A stretch of DNA of 58,387 nt from CAYJLC01 sp044426355 (GTDB lineage Bacteria > Bacillota > Clostridia > Oscillospirales > Butyricicoccaceae): assembly GCA_044426355.1 (NCBI GenBank), contig JAWXUO010000004.1:1-58387 (forward strand), read 5' to 3'. Of the stretch, positions 8,737 to 17,052 are shown one piece after another. The translations under genes and the position numbers were made by a program. The first letter of the stretch is position 1. Each line of letters begins with the position of its first letter. The notes under the pieces are model-generated. The model did not search any database. It worked only from the letters and a program-made list of their open reading frames with translations, and was not told where the DNA came from.

Positions 8737-9307
8737 AACAAACAAATATTTACAGTTTATACCAAATATTTTAACATTACTCAATGCTTCGTGTGGTATA
8801 ATTGCAATAACTATCTCTGTTTTTCACGGAGAAATTTATGATGTTAGGCAATCGACAGTTCGAGCATGCTATTTAATTGCTTTAGGAGCTTTTTTTGACT
8901 GCTTTGATGGCAAATTAGCAAGAAAATTTGAGGTAACTTCGCTAATCGGCAAGGAACTTGATAGTTTTGCAGACGCTATTACGTTTGTAATCGCTCCAAC
9001 GTATGTTTTTTTAGCTATGCATACAGAGGTGAAATCATATATCGTATTTGTTGAAGTTATAATTATGACTTTTTACATTATGTGTGGGGTTTATCGACTT
9101 GCGAGATACAATGTAACGGAGTTTAAACCATATTTTGAGGGTATGCCGACTACTTTGGCAGGTTTTATATTTAGTTTTTACATATTTATATCAGCATATA
9201 CCGTGAAAATGTGGCACGATAGTGCTTTATACACAGTTGTAAGCTATGGATTGATAATTTTCTTAGGGGTAGCTATGGTATCAACAGTTAAGGTAAAAAG
9301 GATTTAA
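8729..9307 (+). CDS. pssA: CDP-diacylglycerol-serine O-phosphatidyltransferase
   Basis: 192-residue membrane CDP-alcohol phosphatidyltransferase. The full catalytic motif DG-x2-AR-x8-G-x3-D-x3-D is present (D60 G61, A64 R65, G74, D78, D82). The PssA call rests on length, the N-terminal FIPNILTLLNASCGI and the GVYRLARYN block, which fit phosphatidylserine synthase better than PgsA. GTG start with AAGGAG ahead. Placement next to feoAB rather than next to psd is unusual. Confidence 0.85.
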   Translation: MLKTNKYLQFIPNILTLLNASCGIIAITISVFHGEIYDVRQSTVRACYLIALGAFFDCFDGKLARKFEVTSLIGKELDSFADAITFVIAPTYVFLAMHTEVKSYIVFVEVIIMTFYIMCGVYRLARYNVTEFKPYFEGMPTTLAGFIFSFYIFISAYTVKMWHDSALYTVVSYGLIIFLGVAMVSTVKVKRI

Positions 9308-9318
9308 GGAGTTTTTTA

Positions 9319-10338
9319 GTGAAGAAAAAAGCTATTATAGCTATATGTTTATTGGTTTTCGTTTTTTTAATTCTGCCAATGACGGTGACTATAGTCACAT
9401 ATAAATATCATTTTGGAAGTAGAGTTTCGCATGATAACAATTACTTTGAATACATAACTGAAAAAAATACAAGCTTTGTAAAAGAAGATGTAAGCTTTCA
9501 ATCAAACGAAGGGCAAATTTTACGTGGGGGAATTTATACTCAGGTCGAAAATGATGACCCTCGTGGTTTTATAATTTTTGTACACGGAAATAAGCTGAGT
9601 CACGAAGAATATTTAGCAGAAATAGAGTGGTTAACGCTAGAAAATTATGTTGTATTTTCTTATGATAACACAGGAACACAAAGCAGTGACGGCGACTCTT
9701 TAAAAGGCTTGACGCAAGCTGTGATAGATTTATCGCATGCACTTGAATATGTAAAGGGAATGTATGATTTGCCGTATATTTTAATCGGTCATTCGTGGGG
9801 TGGTTTTGCTGTTTCTAGCGTATATGAATACGGAGTGTCTTATGATGTTGATGCGATAGTTTCTCTAGCAGGTTTTTATAAAAATATTAATATTGTAATT
9901 GATATAGCAAAGTTATATGTAGGCGATGTAGTGCAGATTTTGCGTCCATATCTTGAGGTTTATGAGTGGTATTTATTCGCTGAAAATTCAAATCTTGATG
10001 GTATAGATGGCTTGAAAAATACTACGGCTAAAGTTTTGATGATACACAGCGAAGATGACCATATCGTAGGGTATAATAATAATTTTTTAGTGTATAAAAA
10101 TGCCTTTGAAAATGATGATAGATTTACGTTTATTTCATATGAAGATGCAGGGCATAGACTGACTATAACTGGGGAAGCTTATGATAATATACACGATATT
10201 ATGCATCATCAACTAGAATATGAGGCAGGTAGCGAAAGATATTTAGAATTACGAGAAGAAAGAAATTCGATGATTTATGAGTTTAACGAAGATATTTTAG
10301 CAGATATTTTAGATTTTTGTAATGAAATAACTGAATAA
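9319..10338 (+). CDS. Membrane-anchored alpha/beta hydrolase
   Basis: 339 residues with an N-terminal signal anchor (about 5-27) and an alpha/beta-hydrolase domain facing outward. Nucleophile elbow GHSWGG (about 157-162, Ser nucleophile), acid in SEDDHIVG and His in EDAGHRLT are all in the right order. FVHGNKLSHEEYL is the oxyanion-side HG motif. Known relatives act on acyl esters or lipids. It starts (GTG, AAGGAG upstream) 11 bp after pssA and probably ends the feoA operon. The substrate is not known. Confidence 0.8.
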   Translation: MKKKAIIAICLLVFVFLILPMTVTIVTYKYHFGSRVSHDNNYFEYITEKNTSFVKEDVSFQSNEGQILRGGIYTQVENDDPRGFIIFVHGNKLSHEEYLAEIEWLTLENYVVFSYDNTGTQSSDGDSLKGLTQAVIDLSHALEYVKGMYDLPYILIGHSWGGFAVSSVYEYGVSYDVDAIVSLAGFYKNINIVIDIAKLYVGDVVQILRPYLEVYEWYLFAENSNLDGIDGLKNTTAKVLMIHSEDDHIVGYNNNFLVYKNAFENDDRFTFISYEDAGHRLTITGEAYDNIHDIMHHQLEYEAGSERYLELREERNSMIYEFNEDILADILDFCNEITE

Positions 10339-10517
10339 AAAAATATAGATACGTTTACGTTAGGTGGTCGAGATTTTTAACGCAGAAAGTATTAAATCAT
10401 TAATAACACAGTGAAAAATTTAACTAAAATACGAAAAAAGTGAATTTCTTCGACCAAAATTGAAAAATTCTGTGGATAAAAAATAGGATTTAAAAAAATA
10501 CTTTTTAGATAATCTAT

Positions 10518-10546
10518 GAACTAAACGAAAGTTTAGTTCTTTTTTT
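10518..10546 (+). terminator. Intrinsic terminator ending the feo operon region
   Basis: Perfect 9-bp stem GAACTAAAC/GTTTAGTTC with a GAAA loop and seven Ts. It lies 180 bp after the hydrolase stop. The intervening 10339-10517 bases hold only an imperfect TGGTCGA inverted repeat (10362 and about 10451) and nothing else recognised. Confidence 0.85.
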
Positions 10547-10568
10547 GTAAATTTTTTGCGAAAAAGTA

Positions 10569-10597
10569 TTGACATATAGGTTAGCCTATGCTAATAT
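10569..10597 (+). promoter_or_regulatory. Promoter of the DUF3793-flavodoxin pair
   Basis: TTGACA (10569-10574), 17-bp spacer, TAATAT (10592-10597). The spacer and -10 box are covered by the first of two operators. Confidence 0.8.
10581..10594. promoter_or_regulatory. Putative metal-regulator operator, site 1
   Basis: TTAGCCTATGCTAA: 5-bp arms TTAGC/GCTAA identical to those of the feoA operator, overlapping the -10 box. Confidence 0.6.
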
Positions 10598-10601
10598 ATA
10601 G

Positions 10602-10615
10602 TTAGCACTAGCTAA
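10602..10615. promoter_or_regulatory. Putative metal-regulator operator, site 2
   Basis: TTAGCACTAGCTAA with the same arms, 21 bp (two helical turns) downstream of site 1 and over the likely transcription start. Tandem spacing of two turns would allow co-operative binding on one DNA face. Confidence 0.6.
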
Positions 10616-10636
10616 TATGTTTTAGGAGAATTTTTA

Positions 10637-11191
10637 ATGACAAATAAAATAGAAAAAATGCTTATAGAAAAGTGTTCACCAACTCTAGCAGGAATTAAAA
10701 CTGCAAATTTATTTTCAATAAAAATTTACGATGATTTTTTTGAAAACTTGCAAAAAATGAATGAAAAATTGCAAGAAAAACATGTTTACATAAAAGTATT
10801 AAAAATACAAAATAGTAACGCTTTATTATATGTATACAGAAAAAAATCACTACTAAAAGACTTAAATAACAATAAAGTACAAGAAATTTTATCTGAAATA
10901 GGATATAAACAAGGAAATTTGGATATTATTTTGGAAAAACTTGCAAGCAGAATTGGTTTTAATGATGAGTTTCCTCATGAAATCGGCTTGTTTTTGGGTT
11001 ATCCTTTAGAAGATGTTGTAGGTTTTATTTGCAATAAAGGCAAAAAATGTGCGATGTGTGGTTATTGGAAAGTCTACTCGGATATAGACCACGCAAAGAA
11101 AAAGTTTATGCAATTTGACAAATGTCAAAGAGTGTATAAAAAGATTTGGAGCGAGGGAAGCCGTGATATTATGCGACTAACTGTAGCATAA
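10637..11191 (+). CDS. DUF3793 family protein
   Basis: 184-residue cytoplasmic protein of the DUF3793 family. The conserved C-terminal part reads HEIGLFLGYPLEDVVGFI, then KCAMCGYWKVYSD and a conserved FxxxxxCQRVYKKIW stretch. Members are common in anaerobic Firmicutes and often stand beside flavodoxin, but their function is unknown. Two operators shared with feoAB lie in its promoter, so the gene is probably iron-responsive. AGGAG precedes the ATG. Confidence 0.8.
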   Translation: MTNKIEKMLIEKCSPTLAGIKTANLFSIKIYDDFFENLQKMNEKLQEKHVYIKVLKIQNSNALLYVYRKKSLLKDLNNNKVQEILSEIGYKQGNLDIILEKLASRIGFNDEFPHEIGLFLGYPLEDVVGFICNKGKKCAMCGYWKVYSDIDHAKKKFMQFDKCQRVYKKIWSEGSRDIMRLTVA

Positions 11192-11232
11192 AATTAAATT
11201 TGTTAGAAGATATTCTAAATATAAATCAAAAA

Positions 11233-11248
11233 AATCACGTAAGTGATT
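11233..11248 (+). other. Small hairpin between the DUF3793 gene and flavodoxin
   Basis: AATCAC-GTAA-GTGATT, a 6-bp stem with a GNRA loop just before the flavodoxin ribosome binding site. It could stabilise a processed flavodoxin mRNA or tune its translation. Confidence 0.4.
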
Positions 11249-11265
11249 ATGAAAGGAAAAAAATT

Positions 11266-11679
11266 ATGAGTAAAATAGCAGTAGTATTTTGGAGTGGAAC
11301 TGGAAATACTGAATCTATGGCGAATGCTGTAGCAGAAGGAGCAAAATCTAAAGGAGCAGAGGTTTCTATTTTAGGACCATCAGAATTTACAAAAAATGAT
11401 GTTGCAAATTATGATGCAATCGCTTTTGGTTGCCCATCTATGGGTGCAGAAGTTTTAGAAGAATCTGAATTCCAACCTATGTGGGACGATGTTTGTGCTT
11501 CTCTTTCTGGTAAAAAAGTAGTTTTATTTGGCTCTTATGGCTGGGGAGATGGCGAATGGATTAGAACTTGGGCATCTGAAGCAGGAGTTGATGAAGCAAC
11601 TTGTACTTACATGTGTAACGAAACTCCAGGCGAAGACGAACTAAAAGCTTGTCAAGACTTAGGAGCAAGTATTGCTTAA
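11266..11679 (+). CDS. Flavodoxin
   Basis: 137-residue short-chain flavodoxin. FMN phosphate loop SGTGNTES (10-17), the W/Y-bearing 50s and 90s loops SMGAEVLEESEF and SYGWGDGEWIR, and the usual CDDE-type acidic end are present. It is a one-electron carrier that replaces ferredoxin when iron is short, which fits the iron-regulator operators upstream. The open frame extends back to 11200, but the ATG at 11266 has GAAAGGA at the right distance, so that start is used. Confidence 0.93.
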   Translation: MSKIAVVFWSGTGNTESMANAVAEGAKSKGAEVSILGPSEFTKNDVANYDAIAFGCPSMGAEVLEESEFQPMWDDVCASLSGKKVVLFGSYGWGDGEWIRTWASEAGVDEATCTYMCNETPGEDELKACQDLGASIA

Positions 11680-11700
11680 TTTAGCAATTTAATAAAGCTG

Positions 11701-11737
11701 AAAAAGCACCGTTGATTTTATTATCAATGGTGCTTTT
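11701..11737 (+). terminator. Intrinsic terminator after flavodoxin
   Basis: AAAAAGCACCGTTGAT pairs with ATCAATGGTGCTTTT (one G-T wobble) around a 6-nt loop and runs into a T-rich tail. Confidence 0.85.
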
Positions 11738-11777
11738 ATTATTAAAAAATGTTGAGATATAGCAATATTTATTTTTT

Positions 11778-11810
11778 AAGGCGTGAGCCGTTAGCCCATA
11801 GGTATTGCCT
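11778..11810 (-). repeat. Fragment of the MITE-like repeat (left end, 33 bp)
   Basis: Read on the minus strand this matches the first 33 bases of the full element at 12273 at 29 positions, and stops exactly at the element's internal CGCCTT. It overlaps the end of the orphan gene at 11791-12180 and provides its last codons and stop. Confidence 0.7.
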
Positions 11811-12180
11811 TAAATAGCTTTATAAACAAAAGTTTGATAGGAGGATAGCCACTAGCAGGGTCTTTTTTAAATTCGTAAACATTTGACCATTTTCTATAGT
11901 TTTCGTCAAAATATAAGATATTTCCATCTACTTTAGTAAGTTTTTTTGGCAAATCAGCCTCGACAACTTCTCGTGCAAAAGGTTTTTTATAAATAATATC
12001 GCCGTCGTCGTTCATAGTTGCCCATGTTTTAAAAACAAGGCATGCTCCTTCGCCATGGAAATGACGTTCGAATTTAATTTTGCCGTCTATGTAAAAAATT
12101 AGCGAATCGCTAAAACGCTCTAAATATTCCTTTTCGTAGCGAATGCCACATTTTTTACCAGAAAAATCTGTTGATTTCAT
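11791..12180 (-). CDS. Hypothetical protein, C-terminus formed by a repeat fragment
   Basis: 129-residue soluble protein that I do not recognise. It is rich in beta-type alternation with aromatic residues (SLIFYIDGKIKFERHFHGEG, GNILYFDENYRKWSNVYEF). It has a proper RBS (AAAGAAGG) and its own promoter. The last six residues, KAIPMG, and the TAA stop lie in a 33-bp fragment of the repeat family found elsewhere in the window, so the original C-terminus may have been lost or extended. Confidence 0.6.
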   Translation of the reverse strand: MKSTDFSGKKCGIRYEKEYLERFSDSLIFYIDGKIKFERHFHGEGACLVFKTWATMNDDGDIIYKKPFAREVVEADLPKKLTKVDGNILYFDENYRKWSNVYEFKKDPASGYPPIKLLFIKLFKAIPMG

Positions 12181-12212
12181 AAGAAAACCTTCTTTCTACT
12201 AATTATATATCT

Positions 12213-12241
12213 ATTATATATTAAAAATGAAAAAACTGCAA
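12213..12241 (-). promoter_or_regulatory. Promoter of the orphan gene at 11791-12180
   Basis: On the minus strand TTGCAG, a 17-bp spacer, then TATAAT (plus-strand 12213-12218), 33 bp before the ATG. Confidence 0.65.
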
Positions 12242-12272
12242 GACTTTAAATATAAATGTTTATATTAAATAA

Positions 12273-12445
12273 AGGCAACACCTCTGGGCTAACGGTTAAC
12301 GCCTTAGTAGTCAACTTTTTCGTAAAATTTCCGTAACGTCGCACAAAAATCACTCGTAAGACGAAAGTATTACAGCGTAATTTTAGCATATGTTGACAAA
12401 AAATTTTCTAAAAAATTTAACTACTATAGTTATGAGATGTTGCCT
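12273..12445 (+). repeat. MITE-like element, copy A
   Basis: 173 bp, bounded by AGGCAACACCTCTGGGCTA and the inverted AGGCAACATCTCATAACTA (imperfect terminal inverted repeats of about 19 bp). The interior shares long blocks with copies B and C, for example GTCAACTTTTT, AAAATCACT and GACGAAAGTATTAC. No coding frame. It lies in the 517-bp gap before the MATE genes; the rest of that gap (12446-12614) is featureless AT-rich DNA. Confidence 0.75.
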
Positions 12446-12614
12446 AAAAAATATATATCACAAAATAAATGTAAAAAAGGACTTTTAATAAAAATAAATT
12501 TGTATAAATTGCACAAAAATAAATAAATGATATTAAAAAACAAATGAATTTAAAATGATATAAATATATATTATATAAAAGAATTAGTCAAAATCAACAA
12601 AATTTGTTAAAAAT

Positions 12615-12643
12615 TTGAATTTTTTCTAATTATGTGCTAAAAT
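12615..12643 (+). promoter_or_regulatory. Promoter of the MATE operon
   Basis: TTGAAT (12615-12620), 17 bp, TAAAAT (12638-12643), 54 bp before the first MATE start. The intervening leader has no obvious riboswitch. Confidence 0.65.
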
Positions 12644-12697
12644 GAATAAAGCAAGAAATTTGTTTCGGTAGATTGTTTTAGTGGATAGGAGAAAAAT

Positions 12698-14110
12698 ATG
12701 CAAAAAGAGTTATCGGCAAAAGATCTCAAAAAAAGAGATTTAATTTTAAATGGCGATATGTGGAGTGTGGTTTTTTATATAGCGACTCCGTTGGCGATAT
12801 TTCAATGGATGCAAATGTTCTTTAAGGTATTTGATACTATAATTGCATCGCATATAAGCCCTATGTCGGTGTCGGCTGTAGCATATTTATCTCAAATAAC
12901 AAATATGATAATAGCACTAGGCACAGGACTTTCGATTGGTTCGTGTATAAAAATTGGCGAGGCATATGGTGCAGGAAATTATGAACTTGTACATAAAATG
13001 GTAAATACGCTGTTTAAACTTTGTATGTATGTAGCGATTGTTGTTGGTGTTTGCGTGCCGTTTTCTTCTACTTTTTTAAGAGTTTTAGGAACACCTGAGG
13101 ATTTTGTTTTTGAAGGTTCAGTATATTTTGGAATAATTTTATCAGACTGCGTAATAAATTTCTTCTCAACAGCTTATATAGCAGTCGAGAGGATGCGAGG
13201 AAATACATCTCGTATATTATGTTTAAATTTAGTTGCTTTTATGACAAAATTAATCCTAAGTGTACTATTTGTATTTGTTTTTAATAGTGGAATTGCAATG
13301 ATTGGCGTTGCAACGCTTGCAAGTGATTCGGTAATATTTTTAGCGTTTATATATAACTTATGCATAAAAGGAAAAGGCGATATTTTCTCGATTTCTTCGT
13401 ATAATTTAAAGTTAGATATGCCAGTTGTTAGAAATTTACTTAAAATGAGTTCGCCTGTAATTGGCGAGAAATTTATTTTTCAATTTGGAAGATACTTAAC
13501 GGCAGTTTTAGCTTCTGGATATGGCTCGCTAGTGTCAGGTGCTTTTAGTGTTTCGAATAATATAGGTGGTATGATAATCTCGCTATGTAGTGGATTTCAA
13601 GATGCAGGCTCGGCTATTATAAGTCAAAACAGAGGTGCAGGAAAAAATGACCGTTCGTTGCATGCTTTCTATCGAATACTTATAATAAATGTAGGAATAG
13701 CTTTTGTAGGATTTATTGGAGCATCTGCTTTTTTACCAGAGATTGCAAGCATATTTGATGGGGGTGACCCAGAATTTTCAATGTATATACAGGATATTTA
13801 TTTATGGGAAGTATACTCTTTAGTTCCACAAGCGATTTTTGCAGCAGTTTGTGCGTTGCTTTATGGATATGGATATACTAAACTATCTATGATATTAAAT
13901 TTTGTGCGATTATTTGTACTACGTGTACCTGTTTTGTGGTTTTTCCAAAACTATACAGATTTAGGACACGAAGCAGCAGGTATATCTATGGCTATTTCAA
14001 ACGGTGGTATAGGTATAATAGGAGGAATAATATCAATATTCTTAGTTATTAAAATAAAAAAAGGTATAGAAGATAGCGAAAAGTTGGAAGAAGAGGTAAA
14101 AAATGACTAA
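12698..14110 (+). CDS. MATE-family multidrug/metabolite exporter, copy 1
   Basis: 470-residue polytopic protein (about 12 helices) of the MATE family, cation-driven antiporters for drugs or metabolites. Each half has the usual pattern; SPMSVSAVAYLSQ after the first helix and SGFQDAGSAIISQNRGAG in the second half are typical. The start MQKELSAKDLKKRDLILNGD is shared, with changes, by the two genes that follow. GGAG precedes the ATG. The end overlaps copy 2 by 8 bp, so the three form one translationally coupled unit. Confidence 0.9.
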   Translation: MQKELSAKDLKKRDLILNGDMWSVVFYIATPLAIFQWMQMFFKVFDTIIASHISPMSVSAVAYLSQITNMIIALGTGLSIGSCIKIGEAYGAGNYELVHKMVNTLFKLCMYVAIVVGVCVPFSSTFLRVLGTPEDFVFEGSVYFGIILSDCVINFFSTAYIAVERMRGNTSRILCLNLVAFMTKLILSVLFVFVFNSGIAMIGVATLASDSVIFLAFIYNLCIKGKGDIFSISSYNLKLDMPVVRNLLKMSSPVIGEKFIFQFGRYLTAVLASGYGSLVSGAFSVSNNIGGMIISLCSGFQDAGSAIISQNRGAGKNDRSLHAFYRILIINVGIAFVGFIGASAFLPEIASIFDGGDPEFSMYIQDIYLWEVYSLVPQAIFAAVCALLYGYGYTKLSMILNFVRLFVLRVPVLWFFQNYTDLGHEAAGISMAISNGGIGIIGGIISIFLVIKIKKGIEDSEKLEEEVKND

Positions 14111-15536
14111 AGTTTTGTCAAAAAAAGACCAGGAGCGACGTGAGCTTATACTTAACGGAAATATGTGGAGAGTTATCTTATATATAGCAACGCCACTAGC
14201 TGTTTTTCAATGGTTGCAACAGTTTTTTAGAATATTTGACACAGTTATAGCTGCACAAATTAGCCCGATGTCCGTATCTGCTGTAGCATATTTATCTCAA
14301 ATAAGTGGTATTATATCTGCTTTGGGTGCAGGTATTTCGGTAGGTTCGTGTATAAAAATCGGCGAAGCATATGGTGCAGGAGAATATGAAACTGTGCATA
14401 AAATGGTAAATTCGCTAATGAAAGTATGTGGTCAAGTTTCTTTTGTTGTGTTAATATGCATACCGTTTTCTTCGAGTTTTTTAAAAGTTTTAGGAACACC
14501 AGATGATTTTATACTAGAAGGGACAATATATTTCGCAATAATTTTACTAGATTGTGCTATTAATTTTTACAACACATCTTATATAGCAATAGAGCGTATA
14601 CGTGGACATTCTGGGTTGATTTTTGGACTAAACTTATCAGCGTTTTTTGTTAAACTAGGTCTTAGTATGCTGTTTGTATTCGTTTTTAATGGTGGAGTAC
14701 ATATGATAGCTTTAGCGACAGTTATAAGCGATATGGTTATTTTTACGGCGTTTGTAATAAATCTTTGTATAAAAGATAAAGACGGTATATTTGCTGTGAA
14801 AATGATAAGAGTTCGACACGACAAAAATATATTCAAATCAATGGCAAATATGAGTACACCTGTTATAATAGAAAAAGTACTGTTCCAATACGGAAAATAT
14901 TTAATGACTGTTATGGCATCTGGTTATGGCTCGCTAGTGTCGGGTGCTTTAGGTATTTCGAACAACATAGGTGGTATGACAGTATCGCTAAGTGGTGGGT
15001 TTCAAGATGCAGGCTCGGCTATTATCAGCCAAAACGTAGGTGCAGGAAAGAAAAGACGTTCGCTAGATGCATTTTATAAATTATGCGTAATAAACACATT
15101 GATTGGTGTAATAGGTTTTATTTTAGCATCTACTTTTATGGCAGAAATAGCAAGTATATTTGACGGGGGCGACCCAGAATTTTCACAGCTTATACAAGAT
15201 ATTTATTTTTGGGAAGTATATGCACTAGTGCCACAAGCATTCTTTGGTGCAGTTTGTGCATTACTTTATGGCAATGGATATACGAGAATGTCAATGGTTT
15301 TAAACCTTGTACGTTTATTTGTGCTACGTGTACCAGTTTTATGGTTATTCCAAGCGTTTACAGATGTAGGTTATCAAGCAACAGGTATCGCTATGTGTAC
15401 ATCAAACGGTGGTATAGGTATAATAGGTGGTATAGCATCTATATTTGTAGTAAGACGTATTAAAAAAGATATTGCTATAGAAGAAGCTATGGAAAAAGAA
15501 GAACAATTAGAGATTTTAGAGGAAGAAAATGAGTAA
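14103..15536 (+). CDS. MATE-family exporter, copy 2
   Basis: 477-residue close paralogue of copy 1, with the same N-terminal KKDQERRELILNGNMWRV block, the SPMSVSAVAYLSQISG helix and SGGFQDAGSAIISQNVGAG. It differs from copy 1 mainly in the loops and in a longer acidic tail (EEAMEKEEQLEILEEENE). Its start and stop overlap its neighbours by 8 bp each. Similarity is higher to copy 1 than to copy 3 in the blocks compared. Confidence 0.9.
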   Translation: MTKVLSKKDQERRELILNGNMWRVILYIATPLAVFQWLQQFFRIFDTVIAAQISPMSVSAVAYLSQISGIISALGAGISVGSCIKIGEAYGAGEYETVHKMVNSLMKVCGQVSFVVLICIPFSSSFLKVLGTPDDFILEGTIYFAIILLDCAINFYNTSYIAIERIRGHSGLIFGLNLSAFFVKLGLSMLFVFVFNGGVHMIALATVISDMVIFTAFVINLCIKDKDGIFAVKMIRVRHDKNIFKSMANMSTPVIIEKVLFQYGKYLMTVMASGYGSLVSGALGISNNIGGMTVSLSGGFQDAGSAIISQNVGAGKKRRSLDAFYKLCVINTLIGVIGFILASTFMAEIASIFDGGDPEFSQLIQDIYFWEVYALVPQAFFGAVCALLYGNGYTRMSMVLNLVRLFVLRVPVLWLFQAFTDVGYQATGIAMCTSNGGIGIIGGIASIFVVRRIKKDIAIEEAMEKEEQLEILEEENE

Positions 15537-16935
15537 AGTATTATCAAAAAAAGATGAAAAAAAACGTGACCTCATTCTTAATGGAAATATGTGGCAAGTT
15601 GTAATTTATATAGCAGGACCACTTGCGTTATATCAATGGTTAAATCAATTTTTTAAAGTATTTGATTCAATGATAGCTGCAAATATCAGTCCGATGTCTG
15701 TATCAGCTGTTGCATATTTATCGCAAGTAAGCTCGATGGTTTCGGGATTGGGAACAGGGATTGCTGTAGGTTCTTGTATAAAAATAAGCGAGGCGTATGG
15801 AGCAGGAGATTTTGATTTGGTTCATAAAAGGCTAAATACTTTGTTTAAACTTTGTGCTTTAGTAGGTGTGTTTATAGCAATTTTAATACCTTTTTCTGCA
15901 CCACTTTTAGCACTTTTAAACACGCCGACAGATTTTATTGTGGAAGGGGCTATATATTTCTCTATAATTTTATTTGATGATATTATTTTGATATTTAACA
16001 CAGCTTATATATCTATAGAGCGTGTTCGAGGTAATTCGGGCAGAATACTTAAATATAATTTATGTGCAACTATTTTAAAACTAACTTTGAGTTGTATATT
16101 TGTATTTGTGTTTAATCAAGGTATTGCGATGATAGCAGTAGCAACGGTTATTAGTGATATGATAATTTTCTCTGCATTTATAAGAAATTTATGTTTAAAT
16201 AATAAAGGAGATATTTTCTCTATTTCTGAATACAACTTAAAAGTTGATAAAGTATATTCAAAACCACTTATAAATATTAGTGCACCTGTAGTTGGTGATA
16301 GAGTTAGCTTGCAACTAGGTAAAGTTGTTGTTAGTTCAATGGCTTCAAAATACGGCTCGCTAGTTGTTGGGGCTTTAGGGATTTCTAATAATATAAATAG
16401 CATGATAGTGTCTATCCAAACAGGTTTTAAAGACGGTGGGGCAGCTATTTTAAGCCAGAATATTGGAGCAGGAAACAAAAGACGCTCGATAGACGCTTTT
16501 TATAAATTAATGATAGTAAATATTGTTATTGCTATTGTTGGGGTGGCTATTGCTCGAGCAAATTTAGGAGCAATATCTGCGTTTTTCTCTAGTGGTGACG
16601 AAGAATTTGCTCTTTTAATACAAGAAATATTCATGTGGGAAGCATATGCTACAATTTTACAAGGTGCATATGCAGCTGTAACAGCTTTGCTTTATGGTTA
16701 CGGATATACAAAAATGACGATGTTTTTAAATATTGCTCGCCTATTCGTATTTAGAATACCTGTTTTATGGTTCTTACAAAATATGACAAATATAGGAAGT
16801 GTAAGCGTTGGTATCGTTATGGCTGTATCAAACGGTAGCGTAGGTATCATAGGTATAATAGTTTCTATATTTGTAATAAGAAAAATTAAAAGAGAAATAG
16901 CTTTAGAAGAAGCTCAAGAAATTCTTGATAATTAA
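15529..16935 (+). CDS. MATE-family exporter, copy 3
   Basis: 468-residue third paralogue. It keeps KKDEKKRDLILNGNMWQV and SPMSVSAVAYLSQVSS, but the second half has diverged: IQTGFKDGGAAILSQNIGAG replaces the SGGFQDAGSA form and the GDPEF loop is GDEEF. This suggests the oldest split or a different substrate. No strong terminator follows; only a short AT palindrome near 16958. Confidence 0.9.
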   Translation: MSKVLSKKDEKKRDLILNGNMWQVVIYIAGPLALYQWLNQFFKVFDSMIAANISPMSVSAVAYLSQVSSMVSGLGTGIAVGSCIKISEAYGAGDFDLVHKRLNTLFKLCALVGVFIAILIPFSAPLLALLNTPTDFIVEGAIYFSIILFDDIILIFNTAYISIERVRGNSGRILKYNLCATILKLTLSCIFVFVFNQGIAMIAVATVISDMIIFSAFIRNLCLNNKGDIFSISEYNLKVDKVYSKPLINISAPVVGDRVSLQLGKVVVSSMASKYGSLVVGALGISNNINSMIVSIQTGFKDGGAAILSQNIGAGNKRRSIDAFYKLMIVNIVIAIVGVAIARANLGAISAFFSSGDEEFALLIQEIFMWEAYATILQGAYAAVTALLYGYGYTKMTMFLNIARLFVFRIPVLWFLQNMTNIGSVSVGIVMAVSNGSVGIIGIIVSIFVIRKIKREIALEEAQEILDN

Positions 16936-17052
16936 AAATATGTGAATTAGCTATTGAAAAAAATATTTTTCGTAGAATAAATAATATGAGGTAATTTATT
17001 TTAAAGTTAATTTAAAGTATACCTTATATAATTTAAGAAAGGAGTGATAATT

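Noticed and set aside
10346..10470. Second kind of inverted-repeat element (TGGTCGA arms)
   Set aside because: Arms agree over only 7 bases and no second copy was found in the window.
15209..15463. 84-codon frame inside MATE copy 2
   Set aside because: Out-of-frame shadow of a membrane protein gene with Cys-rich, implausible composition.
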